Positions 13,027 through 23,979 of a DNA stretch of 64,000 nucleotides are shown here, piece by piece. Both the position numbers and the translations under genes were made by a program. A model generated the notes under the pieces. It was not told the DNA's origin. It was given only the letters and a program-made list of their open reading frames with translations, and did not search any database. The stretch is from Sialis fuliginosa (lineage: Eukaryota; Arthropoda; Insecta; Megaloptera; Sialidae): positions 9,716,993 to 9,780,992 of the forward strand of contig OY540814.1 of the NCBI GenBank assembly GCA_961205875.1, read 5' to 3'. The stretch's first letter is position 1; every line of letters begins with the position of its first letter.

Positions 13027-14426
13027 CAACCTATGAGAAAAAAAATTGTTAAATTGATTCGATGGAGCAGTTCCCATATATTCCCAGCTACGGCCTCTAT
13101 ATTTTGTTTTTGTCAGGCTATGGACCCCGTCAAATTTTTGGTATGCCTCTGGGCTAGTCCAGTCCTGTTTAATAACAAATTCGAGATATTTTAAAAGTAT
13201 TAAGACACTTGCACTCGCCCGCGCCACGCTCGCGCTACGCCGATACGACCGCATGCGAATTTCTACGAGTATGTTATACCCTTTGAATCAATTTGGGATT
13301 TTGATATGTTATTTGGGTACATACAAGGTATAATATACAGTGCGTTCACGATGAAAGGAACAAATTCGTTTAAAATTCAGGTAATTATTTTGTGCAAAAA
13401 CGCTCGGACCCGTCGATTAGTATTTTTAATTGCGGATTTTTTGAAATAAGAAAATTGTATACAGGGTGTCTCAGGAAAAACATATGCAGTCATCATTGAT
13501 TTTTTTAAATGAACACCCTATATATTATACCATTTTTGAATTGTGCGATAAATTCTGAATACTTTTTGTACAGCATATCATATCTCTAAAATCAGTGATT
13601 TTCGGAATAATGACATTTTGAAATACACACAAGTCAAATACATAAAATGTTTAAATTGAAAAAATACACCTTGAACATTTTTTTAAAAGCCAACAAAAAC
13701 ATCCTGGTATTGCAAAAAAAATAAAAAAAGAAGAAAAAAAATAAAAAATAAAATAAAAGCTCAATGTTTTTTTTTTGCCATACCAGGATGTTTTTGTTGG
13801 CTTTTAAAAAAATGTTAAAGGTGTATTTTTTCAATTCAAACATTTTATTTGACTTGTGTGTATTTCAAAATGTCAATTTTCAAACGTCATTATTCCGAAA
13901 ACCACTGATTTTAGAGATATGATATGCTGTACAAAAAGTGTTCAGAATTTATCGCATAATTCAAAAATGGTATAATATATAGGGCGTTCCATTTAAAAAA
14001 ATCAATGATGACTGCATATGTTTTTCCTGAGACACCCTGTATACAATTTTCTTATTTCAAAAAATCCGCAACTAAGAATACTAATCGACGGGTCCGAGCG
14101 TTTTTCCACAAAATAATTACTTGAATTTTAAACGAATTTGTTCCTTTCATCGTGAACGCACTGTATAAAAAAATTGGTGATTACCCTCCGGATACAACTA
14201 TTTTTGTTTTTTTGTTTTTTAAATTTTATAAATTTTTTTTCTGGTTTACTAAGTACAGAGGACCATTATAAAATTACGTCTGGTGAGCCATATTTCAAGC
14301 ACCATTAAATTTGAAATGAATGTGTAATTTGTAAATTGAATGTTAAATAGAATGTGACTTCCAAAAAAATAATCAGCCAAGTCCATGTAAAATTATGTTT
14401 TGCATGCGTACCCGGCTATAGCCTTT
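13027..14426. mobile_element. foldback family A, single arm, interrupted by another element
   Basis: Apart from an 826-bp insertion (13338-14163), this matches the right arm of the full foldback at 45984-47478 along its whole length. It starts at GCAACCTATGAG and ends at CCCGGCTATAGCCTTT. Its mirror-image left arm is absent, so it is either a half-element or lost one arm. The small open frames in it (12991-13254 and 14354-14536) derive from the repeat: a very similar peptide start also appears on the minus strand near 46056, in the other copy. Confidence 0.85.
13338..14163. mobile_element. 826-bp foldback element inserted at TA
   Basis: It is almost entirely a palindrome: arms of about 375 bp and a purine-rich central loop near 13720-13760. 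It begins CAGTGCGTTCACGATG and ends with the exact inverse. TA is duplicated at both edges (13336-13337 and 14164-14165). The uninterrupted copies of the host repeat at about 47145-47165 and 46325-46350 show the empty site with one TA. The TA target suggests a Tc1/mariner-type mobiliser, but the element encodes no protein. The arms remain very similar, pointing to limited age. Confidence 0.92.
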
Positions 14427-14994
14427 CACGAAGTCGGAACACTAACAATTCGTGGCGAGCCGTGTGTTGTGGACATGTTGGATGGACATATTGGGTGTTG
14501 AGTGAGCATGTTGGGTGGACATGTTTAATATTTTAGGTCACACTGGGTCTAATACGCGAGTAACATGTAATTATTAATACTTTTATAACAAAATTAAACA
14601 ATAATAGCTTTGTGGATGCCTTTATTAGCTACTATAATTTTTTATCAGCATATAAAATTTCAAACTACCCATATACAATGGTATGAATATACGAGTCTGA
14701 TAATCATGGTATCTCCACTAATGTCATCAGATAATATGTTAAGAGTTAATTGAGAGGTGCGATTTGTAATTTATATTTTGGTGTATTAGCGATTTCAAAT
14801 CCATAAACGATATAATACAAATGTCAAACAATAACTGTTTGTAAAGAATATACAATATAACAATTTAACATTATCTACCTACATTTTGTTTTGTTTTGTA
14901 AAGCAAATGCCAAAATGCGGTTTCATGGACCGCGCTGAAACTAATATCTTCCTTGGTGACATCTGTGCAACTAAACTTGTTTTAAGCAGCTCGG
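14427..14994. other. spacer with short degenerate tandem repeat
   Basis: Noncoding. A degenerate GGACATGTTGGRT-type unit repeats three to four times at about 14470-14525. AATGCGGTTTCATGGACCGCG near 14914 loosely mirrors the piggyBac-type end described next. Confidence 0.4.
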
Positions 14995-15078
14995 ACCTCC
15001 CGCGCAGTAAAAGGAGTGATTAGCAAAGTGATCACCTCATGCGGCCTGTGAGACCGTATGTCGGTGCTCAAAGGTTAA
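14995..15078 (-). mobile_element. piggyBac-type terminal fragment
   Basis: Read on the minus strand from TTAA at 15075-15078, it gives CCTTTGAGCACCGACATACG followed by GTCTCACAGGCCGC. A CCY start next to TTAA is the piggyBac pattern. A diverged copy of the same terminus lies at 52239-52300. No transposase or clear partner end is seen, though 14914-14934 may be a remnant. Confidence 0.4.
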
Positions 15079-15612
15079 TAATTAAAAATAAAATGAAAAG
15101 TGTCAAAATATACTCTCTTCAGTAATTGAAAATAGCTACTAACGTAATTATATTAGCATGTTTAGATAGAATGAAAAATGTAAAAAAAAAAAACACTTCA
15201 ATCCAATTTCAATTACAAAGAACGTGTAATACATACATACAAAACGTTTTGTTCGTTAGATGAGCTAGATTAACGAGACGAGATAATTCTTTTTATGTTA
15301 TTTCATCTTTATAAGTGACGTTTCATTATCACGGAACATGTACGCGCACGGAGATTCTTTGTACAAAGTAACTAACATAAATACATGTGTGTACTAGCAG
15401 GGGCGAACATGGATTCTTATTAGTCAATACGATTATCATCACAAAATTAATGGGTTCTATGAATAGATTTATATTGAGATATTTTATTTTATAGATTGAC
15501 TGAAAAGTATTGATTCGATCTTTCAAAGTAAAAATCGAAAAGATAATCGTTTTGTGTTTTGGGAAATGAGCCTTATTTTTCTTCCGTAGGCTTTCGTGGA
15601 TGTTGTCCACAC
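15079..15612. other. AT-rich spacer
   Basis: No supported gene. A 93-codon minus-strand frame (15329-15610) runs into the neighbouring palindromic repeat and shows no recognisable motif. Confidence 0.5.
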
Positions 15613-15790
15613 GAGCTTATTTTTCGGGCTGTTGTCGTATGATATTACTTGACGTTTCGATTATCATGTCGGAGTCTTCTTCAGAAGTTTTTCTGAAACT
15701 GAAATACTTCTGTAGAAGACTTAGACATGGAAGTCGAAACGTCAAGTAATATTATACGACAACGTGAACAACACCCCGAAAAAATAGCTC
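15613..15790. mobile_element. 178-bp palindromic MITE
   Basis: Two arms of about 85 bp face each other. Each reads GAGCTWTTTTTCGGG inward to a shared ATTACTTGACGTTTCGA block. Near the centre each arm contains, on one strand, a CTGWAGAAGACT...GTCGAAACGT unit. Similar CTGAAGA...GAAACGT units occur in the palindromes at 21385 and 22321. No coding capacity. The family is not assigned. Confidence 0.8.
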
Positions 15791-16286
15791 TTAAATGAAC
15801 CTTTTATTCTGTTCATGTTCCATCTAGTATGTTTTTCGTATGGACATGCAGATATGTGTTGTAGACTAAACATAATTAATAGTATATTGTTGAACTATCA
15901 TTCTATGTATATAATATCTATAATAATATATGAATAGGCTCTGTCAGTACAATGTACATAAATATTTTCAGTTTTTTTTATGTATTGATAATTTAAAAAA
16001 TTCTTTACGAACGAAAACTATTCATCCGGTTTGGATGAGAAATTGACTAATGTAAGCTTAAGAATAAGAATTATTATTAATTATTATTAACAGTTTTTTA
16101 TTAAAGAAAATGTTCGATTGATATTTTTTATTTATAAATAAATGAATCCAATAGTATTAAATTAGTATTGTATTGATGTATTAAATCAATAATTTATATT
16201 AAATTACTAGGTCAGGCACGTATTTAGAAAAAATGTAATGGTTTTTACATACCATACATATTGGCGAAACCGCGAGAAAATTATAA
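15791..16286. other. AT-rich spacer
   Basis: No gene or structured repeat is visible. Confidence 0.5.
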
Positions 16287-16598
16287 TCTTTACATATTAT
16301 AAAACACAACGTCTCTCTGTCTGTCTGTTCGTTAGTGTGCTTATCACTCGAGAACCACTTATCCTATTTATGTATTTTTTAAATTCATAAATACCTATGT
16401 TCTTTTCCCAGGTTTTAGTATATATTTTCTAACGTCGGGTAACACAACGAATTAGCAGTGACGATAATTGCGATACGCTGCCTTAGCCGTTAAATATTGA
16501 ACAATATATTATGTAGTATAGAATTGTGTAAAATAAACTCCGCGATACCATATATCTAACTTTTATATCTAAGCGAACGAAATCGCGGGCATATCTAG
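16287..16598 (+). mobile_element. 312-bp Helitron-like nonautonomous element
   Basis: It begins TC, preceded by A, and continues into CTCTCTGTCTGTCTG. It ends GAAATCGCGGGCATATCTAG, followed by T. A TC start, a CTRR end (CTAG at 16595-16598), insertion between A and T, and a small GCGA/TCGC hairpin just before the end are Helitron hallmarks. No target duplication is expected and none is seen. A second copy, split by a mariner, is at 28332-29815. Short minus-strand frame 16483-16716 is chance. Confidence 0.7.
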
Positions 16599-17458
16599 TT
16601 ATTAATAAAATTGATAACAACATTATATCCACATAATATCGCATTTTACATTTCGGTATTCTATTAGCGGTAATTATGTATATATTATTTATTATAAAAT
16701 TATAAATATAATACAATAGTGATGAGTCTATTACAGGATAGTGTACATATTTTATATGACATGTATGTCATAATCAGCTACTCAATTATGATGTTTGAAT
16801 TTTACCTCATAATGTTATTGCATGCATTCTTTAATGTACCTACATACATGGTGGAAATACATTTATGATTATAGCAAACATGCAATATATATAATATATA
16901 TTAATAACTAATTAAACTGTGTATATATTTACGTCGATATTTGATAAATAATTTTATTGATATACAGATGCATATCAATGACAAACTCAGTACCTCGTAA
17001 TTAACATTTTAAATACTTTTCCACAGAGCTGTTGGAAAAGGAACGATCCAGCCGACAAGAACTGCATTTTCATAAAGGATGAATAAAAAAAAATTAATCA
17101 CGAATTTTATTCGTACTAAATTTTATACGTATCTATGTGATACAAAAATATATAATTTTTACTTTTTTATACTTCGCCTACACATCTCCAATCTACCCTT
17201 TGGAGTAATTTAAAAAATCCAACATTCAACAGAATTAATGTAAGGTCTCTCAATTGATTTTGACCATTATTTCAAACTTTAATTTTAAACTAAATAATCT
17301 TGTAGATGTGCATTTAATATTTTTTGAGAGAATTAATAAACGTTTGTTTACTAATGTCAATTTTTGAATTTCCTGGTTACATTCGAAAAGTTGCGTTATG
17401 ATAAAAAAAATGTTTCAAATATTTTTTAGAGAATATTATAACTATGACTTAAGATACC
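16599..17458. other. AT-rich spacer
   Basis: No gene. I see nothing beyond simple AT-rich text. Confidence 0.5.
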
Positions 17459-20102
17459 AAAGAGCATGGCAGGGTAAGCATGGGCGATCTGCCCCTGGGG
17501 AAAGTTGGGTCGATATTTTTTTTATAAAAAGGTATGACTAAAAGGTACTCTTCTACAAACTTTTGGGCCCCTGCGCCCACTAATTTTCTGGAAAATATGA
17601 AAAATGTAATTTCGAAAAAAAAATTTTTTTGCTGTAATGACTTTATAAATGTTGATCTCTGCGATATATGTTGTAGCTATACCTTATTAGTATCATATCA
17701 ATTTTTTTGAAAAATCTCCCATCAAAAATACGTAGAAATTTTCGATTCCAAAATTTTCAAAAAATTTTTTTTTTGCTTAAACGGCCTGATACACCTACGA
17801 ATTTTTTTTCATAAATACCCCTTATTATATACAAACACATATATTTTTTTCAAATTCCTACTTTGGGTGGACGGGGGGTAAAATTAAATATGTTTACTGA
17901 CCTCTATTTCTATAGTGGATTTGCATATTATGTAGTATGGTGGGTTAAAATAAGGAAACTTTCGCGGATCGAAACGTAATAGTTCCTTCTCATTAATATA
18001 TACATAAAGAAAACGATTTTTTTGAAATCAGTCAATAAATATCTGGGGATTACGCATTACGTCTAAAATTTCGGAAAGGCTGTAGCCGGATAGCAATGTA
18101 AAATCGGCCTCAACACGGATTTGGCTAATTTTTATTTTGAATGTTGCTCTTTATGTGAGCATTCTCATGCCCAATTATTAGCCTCTAAAAGTTGATAGTT
18201 TTTGGAAAAAAAAATATTTTCAATTTTTCAAAAAAAAAAACATTTTTTAAGAATTTTTTTTTTTCATAATGTAGAAGTTGTTTTGGTTGTTGTTGAGCGA
18301 CAACTTCAGATATTTCATGAAATAATCTTCATACTTTAATACTACACCCTACAAAGTCTGAAAAGAATCTAAGTGGTAGAACATACTTAAAAAAAATTAA
18401 AATCATTGGAAGACAATATTAACATGTACAAATGCTATAGAAATAATGTAATATAAAAATAATACTTATAAAAATGATGTAAAAACAGTTATTTAAATAA
18501 AATTAATTCGAAATATTCAATAAGAACGCTTCTGTCTCCCATTGCCCGTTTGTTTTAGAGTCTGGGACATACATACATTTCTTATGGTGACATACACATA
18601 TTTATAGTCCAGGCCACTTTATATGAAATTGAGTTTCTTGAAGTACTTCGTATAACATTTTGCAATCAAAGTTATTAAGAGTATTTTGGCCCTGCTGAAT
18701 CCGAAAATCGCTGTTACCAAGCCGAAACATTGACCGGAAGTTCAATATAAAATATTTTTTGAAAAAAATTAACATATTTGTTTAACAACATTGTTGTATG
18801 CTACCCTTATGTGAAATTTAAAATTTGCCTCCTTTCTCCCCAAAATACAATTTAAACCCTTACTATGTACCTACACAGTATCTAAAACCAACTGTTCTTA
18901 TTGTATTTCTTTAACTTTAAAATAATAAATGAAGTAGAATTATGTAAAATATTATTCGTTTATAAGTACAAGGTTTTTTTTAGGAGTGCCTAAACATCCC
19001 TTATATTTTATTATATTGCATTATATTATATTATTCTTATACATTTATATTAATATTATTTAAGTACAAAATTACACATTTAGTGATGCATCGTGTAGTT
19101 TTACTGCCCTTATATTAAATTAAATATTTGCATCCAGTGAAGTCCAACAAAAAAAAAAAAAATATTGAAATAGCTTTGTTATACGAATTATTTCAAGAAA
19201 CTCAATTTCATGTAAAGTGGTCTGGACTATAAATATGTGTATCACCATAAGAAATGTATGTATGTCCAAGACTGCAACCAAAACAACTTCTACATTGTCA
19301 AAAAAAAAATTCTTAAAAAAAAATTTTTTTTTTTAAATTGTAAATATTTTTTTTTCCGAAAACTATCAACTTTTAGAGGCTAATAATTGGGCATGAGAAT
19401 GCTCACATAAAGAGCAACATTCAAAATAAAAATTAGCCAAATCCGTGTTGAGGCCGATTTTACATTGCTATCCGGCTACAGCCTTTCCGAAATTTTAGAC
19501 CTAATGCGTAATCCCCAGATATTTATTGACTGATTTCAAAAAAATCGTTTTCTTTATGTATATATTAATGAGAAGGAACTATTACGTTTCGATCCGCGAA
19601 AGTTTCCTTATTTTAACCCACCATACTACATAATATGCAAATCCACTATAGAAATAGAGGTCAGTAAACATATTTAATTTTACCCCCCGTCCACCCAAAA
19701 TAGGAATTTGAAAAAAATATATGTGTTTGTGTATAATAAGGGGTATTTATGAAAAAAATTTCATAGGTGTATCAGGCCGTTTAAGCAAAAAAAAAATTTT
19801 TTGAAAATTTTGGAATCGAAAATTTCTACGTATTTTTGATGGGAGATTTTTCAAAAAAATTGATATGATACTACTAAGGTATAGCTACAACATATATCGC
19901 AGAGATCAACATTTATAAAGTCATTACAGCAAAAAAAAATTTTTTTCGAAATTACATTTTTCATATTTCCCGGAAAATTAGTGGGCGCAGGGGCCCAAAA
20001 CTTTGTAGAAGAGTACCTTTTAGTCATACCTTTTTATAAAAAAAATATCGACCCAACTTTCCCCAGGGGCAGATCGCCTATGCTTACCCTGCCATGCTCC
20101 TT
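17459..20102. mobile_element. 2.6-kb foldback element (family B)
   Basis: The outer ends, AGAGCATGGCAGGGTAAGC on the left and its near-exact inverse on the right (TIR edge about 20102), begin two arms. They match for about 1.2 kb on the left and 0.93 kb on the right, meeting a noncoding central region at about 18670-19165. The left arm carries about 265 bp (18287-18552) lacking from the right arm. Inside each arm lies AAAGGCTGTAGCCGG (18075-18089; inverted at 19472-19486) plus about 150 bp related to the terminus of family A. No protein is encoded. The superfamily is unassigned. Confidence 0.9.
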
Positions 20103-20320
20103 ATATTATTCCTGAAATAGTTGGTAGTATATAGGGAAAAGCATTTTGAAATAAAAGATATAGAGAATATCATTATTTTTTTTATTTTATTCTCTTAGCA
20201 TTTTTTTCGATATATTTTTTTCATGATATTTGTTTTTTTTAGGATCCTAACAAGATATTTCCTCTAATATTGTGCTATGTTCACATACGAGGTATATATT
20301 TACTGTGTGTTTGACTTCGG
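20103..20320. other. AT-rich spacer
   Basis: Short noncoding spacer with no feature. Confidence 0.5.
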
Positions 20321-21384
20321 TACACTAAAAAAAAATTCAGAGAACAAATAAATATTAATTGATTCAAGTAAATAAAGTATTTGTACAGCAGCCAATAATT
20401 TCATATTAGGGCCAAATAAATATTTCTTTGATCAAAATAATTTGCTTTAATACGATTAAGTTCAAAATTACTTATAAGAATTACGAATCATTCAAATTTT
20501 AGTAAACTGATCCGATGCATCAAGTAAATAATAGTTTGAACCATGTTTTCCTTTATTTAAATTAAAAAAAAAAAATTTCCGTTGAGCCTAATAATTGTTC
20601 GTACTTATTTCTTGAATAGGAGGGCGGGTATTTTAAATTATTAAATTATCTTTTCTGAAGGTATAAGGTCTGACTCACCGCACAGTTGATTTAAAATCTT
20701 GAAGAGGAGCCCGTCCTTACGAGCAAGTGAAATTGATTGAAGCTTAAAAAACGGATGTCACACTCCGTCCTCTCCAAATTATACGACTGGGTTTTCCCCA
20801 AGTCGGTGAGAATTTGGCTGTCTTATATGTACCTATATACGGAGCACAAACACAATTCTCTAGCAAGAGGTAACTTGCGTGTTCTGGAGTAATTGAATAA
20901 TTGTATTTTGTTGGTTCAAGATACTATGTTATTGGCATCAAATGATTTATTTACATTAACCCATTAACGCCCAAGAGTGCGTCAACGCAACATTATGAAA
21001 ACTATTTTTTTTTAGTGATATAAAATTTTTGTTTTCTTTTATTATTATATGAGTTTGTCAGAAGAAGAGACTTTCTTTCATTCTGCCAAAATAGAATAGT
21101 TATATTATTTTTGTTATAATTATTATTCATATTTAAAAACACGCAAAAAAGAGAATTTACGCACATGTTTACAATTTCAGTAAATTTAAATAACCTGTGA
21201 TATTTATCAGTATTTGTTTACTCTTACTGTATCGTTAATAGGTCTATCTTACGAATAGACATATTAAAAAAATTAATTGTTTATGTTTAGTTGAAAATAA
21301 ACAAACGAAATATCTAGTGTGCGTTGACGCACTCTTGGGCATTACAATGAACACAAGTGACGATACAGATATTATTGTAAAAAC

Positions 21385-21632
21385 CTCAGCAGTTCAGTGC
21401 ATCATCTGTATCTTTATGGATTTTGGCTTCTGGTTGTAAGCCGCGTCAATATGGTCGTGTTATCGACCAACGTTTCATTACACATTGCAGTGGACTTCTT
21501 CAGGGCTCTTCTAAAAGTTAAGGTTAGTAGAGCCTTGAAGATGTCCACTGTAATGTGTGACCTAACACGACCAAATTGACGCGGCTTACACCCAGAAGCT
21601 AAAATCTATATCCAGATCACTGCAGAAGCCTC
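21385..21632. mobile_element. palindromic MITE, copy 1
   Basis: Arms of about 115 bp meet near 21510. Each arm carries TTCTGGNTGTAAGCCGCGTC, CACATTGCAGTG and an AAACGTTGG-type block. The same sequence with the same organisation recurs at 22321-22540. The plus-strand open frame 21397-21579 simply reads through it. The right arm has lost part of the GAAACGTTGG block. Confidence 0.85.
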
Positions 21633-21900
21633 AAATATTTATTGTGAAATGTTAAAAGAATATACAAGGTTAGTAATGTTAGTATATATATATATACATA
21701 TTATATAAATAATATTTATTAAAAATAGTTTACGTAACAATGGTTATTAGTTATTCTCATAATAATACAAACTATGTAAATTTTAATTACTTTTATTTTT
21801 TTTAACGAAACTTATTTCTATATAGATGTCATATGAAATGAGATAAACTCTAACAGAGCAAAAACTCGAACAACTAATTTTTATTAGTTGCTCTTCTGAA

Positions 21901-22195
21901 ATGAGTGATTATGAAATAGATGCAATTTATGGTATATTACTCTCTAAGTAGATGAATTGACTAATGAAGAGGGAATTGACTGCGAATCATAGTATAAATA
22001 CGTGGGAAAAAATGGTGGTGGCCACTATTTAGCAATATGATAAAGATATTATAACAGTAATTGCGTGGAAAATTCACAATATTGCAAATAATACAAAAAT
22101 TTCCCAACTTGATTTTCCTTCCTATGTTGCTGATGCCCTAATAAAGCACGAGGGAGTAGCAGATGAGACACAAGAACCTGTGGCCACAATCCACA
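21901..22195 (+). pseudogene. piggyBac transposase remnants
   Basis: Three short pieces in different frames resemble piggyBac-family transposase. At 21901 there is an N-terminal-like MSDYEIDAIYGILL; it ends at a stop within 17 codons. At 22001-22033 RGKKWWWPLFS matches the conserved WWWPLF block. From about 22090, NTKISQLDFPSYVADAL matches the following QLDFR-type block. Most of the catalytic core is missing between the first and second pieces, so the gene is internally deleted as well as frameshifted. Confidence 0.75.
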
Positions 22196-22320
22196 AATTC
22201 TAATCTCGGCCGTCCTTCAATACATTTTTTATGAAAAGAGGTGTAATATGAAAATATAGACCATATTATCAGAGTACATGATACAAATGCACGAAAGAGA
22301 TGTAAACATTCTACAAGTCT

Positions 22321-22540
22321 TGAGGCTTCCGTGGTGATCTTGTTATGGATTTGACTTCTGGGTATAAGCCGTGTCGATTTGTTCATGTTATCGGCCAACG
22401 TTTCGTCACACATTGCAGTGTACATCTTTAGGGCTCTTCTCTACTTTTAGAAGAGCCCTGAAGATGTATACTGCAATATGTGACGAAACGTTAACATGAT
22501 CAATCGCCGCGGTTTACACCCAGAAGCCAAGATCCAGATG
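22321..22540. mobile_element. palindromic MITE, copy 2
   Basis: Arms of about 100 bp, from TGAGGCTTCCGTGG at 22321 and from the inverse ending near 22540, meet at a small loop around 22440. The core CCTGAAGATGTATACTGC...GTGACGAAACGTT is clear in the right arm and mirrored in the left. It is the same family as 21385-21632, and both copies lie inside one piggyBac-like element. Confidence 0.88.
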
Positions 22541-23158
22541 TAAATATTGTAAAAATAAAAGAATTTTTGTGTTATATTTTTAGATTCACTTATTTATATA
22601 TTTTTACTATACATAGTTATATTATACCTTATACGCCCAAGAGTGCGTCAACGCAACATTAAATATTGGGGAACTTGGACCCCCCAAAAAAATTTTTTTT
22701 GTAAAATAAGCTTATTTTTTAAATAAATAAACATATTAACAAAACATTTCTTATAATTTTTGAAAACTTAACCCTTTGGGCATTAATGTGTTAATAGAAA
22801 TTCTTGTCCAGATCGAATGTTTAAATTAGTTGCGTCGAATAGTTTTAATTTATCCAATTAAAAAAGTATATATTTGCAGCACATTTGACTCAATTTAGTA
22901 AATATATTGGTCAAAAATATTAATTATTTGTAATAAATCATAATATATCAGTTAAAAAAACTATTTAATTGAATAATATAACATTAATTTGTATCAATAA
23001 ATTAGGCTATTCGGAAATAGGTTTCTATAAATAACTGGATTATTGGATACAACGTCAATGAATTATTAGTTCAAGTAAAATTTACTTGCTTTCAGTAAAT
23101 AAGGTTAAAATAATTTTATTTTCAGTTATTTGTATCCATTCATTTTTTTTTCAGTGTA

Positions 23159-23575
23159 TGCATAGTGAGTCTTTATAATAATTTTATTGATTTTATGTAA
23201 ATTGAGGTTTTCTATTTATATGTATACCCTAATGAACTCCAATTAAATTTATGTATATATATCGTATAGTTTTATTAAATTTTTGTCTTTTGTGTTTTTT
23301 TACTATTACTAAGTTCGACTCTGTATTGTAGGTGTATGCATCTATGTAATGTATGTTACATATATACGTGAATATATTTACTTTGTTGTTTATGTTGTGT
23401 AATATATGCAGTTGTTGTGAATCCTATGATGTACGAAAATGCAAATTATGTGTAGGTATTATGTTAAATATGCACCAGGGTATTTAACAACTATGAAAAT
23501 TAGCTTAGTTTTTTTTCGAATATTAAAATATAGATAATTTACACATACACATCCATCTTTATATTTTTATCAGCT
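23159..23575. other. AT-rich spacer
   Basis: No gene or clear repeat seen. Confidence 0.5.
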
Positions 23576-23835
23576 ACACGGAGAAAATTTGAATCAATTT
23601 TTTAATAAAAATTACAGTTGCCGATTAAAAATTTCAATTTTGTATCAAAAAACATCTGCCAAGTAAATGCACAGTGATCCTCTTGCTAAATTTACCAAAG
23701 GTAGTTAATTATTGAACAATTTAAATAAAAACCAATAGTGTTTAGATAAATTGCCTAGAATTGGTTAACCATTTAATGTTTATACAATATTAGTAAAAAA
23801 TATTAGTTCGAAATTTTTCTTAAAACGCACCTGAA
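23576..23835 (-). repeat. dispersed repeat E, copy 1
   Basis: Starts TACACGGAGAAAATTTG and ends near AAAACGCACCTGA. Most of it (about 23650-23835) matches the reverse complement of 63594-63780 at high identity, including the shared blocks CTGCCAAGTAAATGCA, TTCAATAATTAACTACCTTT and ATGGTTAACCAAT. Nature unknown; a nonautonomous element with TACACNGAAAA ends is the simplest idea. Confidence 0.7.
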
Positions 23836-23896
23836 TATTTTTTCATATATTTTTAATTTTTTGAATATTTCAATCTAAATAAAAATTTATGCAAAT

Positions 23897-23976
23897 GTCA
23901 AAATGACATTTAAAACGTCAAAATGACATTTAAAACGCCAAAATGACATTTGAAACGTCAAAATGACATTTAATAT
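23897..23976. repeat. 20-bp minisatellite, four units
   Basis: Four tandem copies of GTCAAAATGACATTTAAAAC with a few substitutions (third unit GCC, fourth ending TAATAT). Each unit contains the near-palindrome AAATGTCATTTTGAC on one strand. It abuts the inverted-repeat element that begins at 23980. Confidence 0.92.
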
Positions 23977-23979
23977 GTC

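Larger units (their letters stand above)
20956..22794 (+). mobile_element. decayed piggyBac-like element
   Basis: TTAA at 20956-20959 is followed by CCCATTAACGCCCAAGAG. The reverse complement of the right end reads TTAA (22791-22794) then CACATTAATGCCCAAAGG. TTAA duplication with CNC-type ends is the piggyBac signature. The subterminal text GCCCAAGAGTGCGTCAACGC recurs inverted at about 21318-21340 and direct at about 22633. Transposase traces lie at 21901-22195. Two palindromic MITEs (21385-21632 and 22321-22540) interrupt it on either side of these traces. Confidence 0.8.
20321..23158. mobile_element. possible outer inverted-repeat element holding the piggyBac
   Basis: Left end TACACTAAAAAAAAATTCAG at 20321 and the inverse of the right end, TACACTGAAAAAAAAATG at 23141-23158, are similar. 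Both flanks contain repeated TTCAAGTAAATAA-type text. Ends of the form TACACNGAAAA also bound the repeats at 23576 and 63795. If real, the piggyBac at 20956-22794 was inserted into it. The ends are low in complexity, so chance is not excluded. Confidence 0.3.

Noticed and set aside
12991-13254. 87-codon minus-strand frame
   Set aside because: Lies within the foldback A arm; the frame is an incidental product of the repeat.
14354-14536. Open frame beginning MTSKKIISQVHVKLCFA, with a similar peptide on the minus strand at 45847-46056
   Set aside because: Both come from the outer end of foldback family A. The peptide similarity reflects the DNA repeat, not a protein family.
22138-22425. 95-codon minus-strand frame
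   Set aside because: Antisense to the piggyBac remnant and a palindromic MITE.
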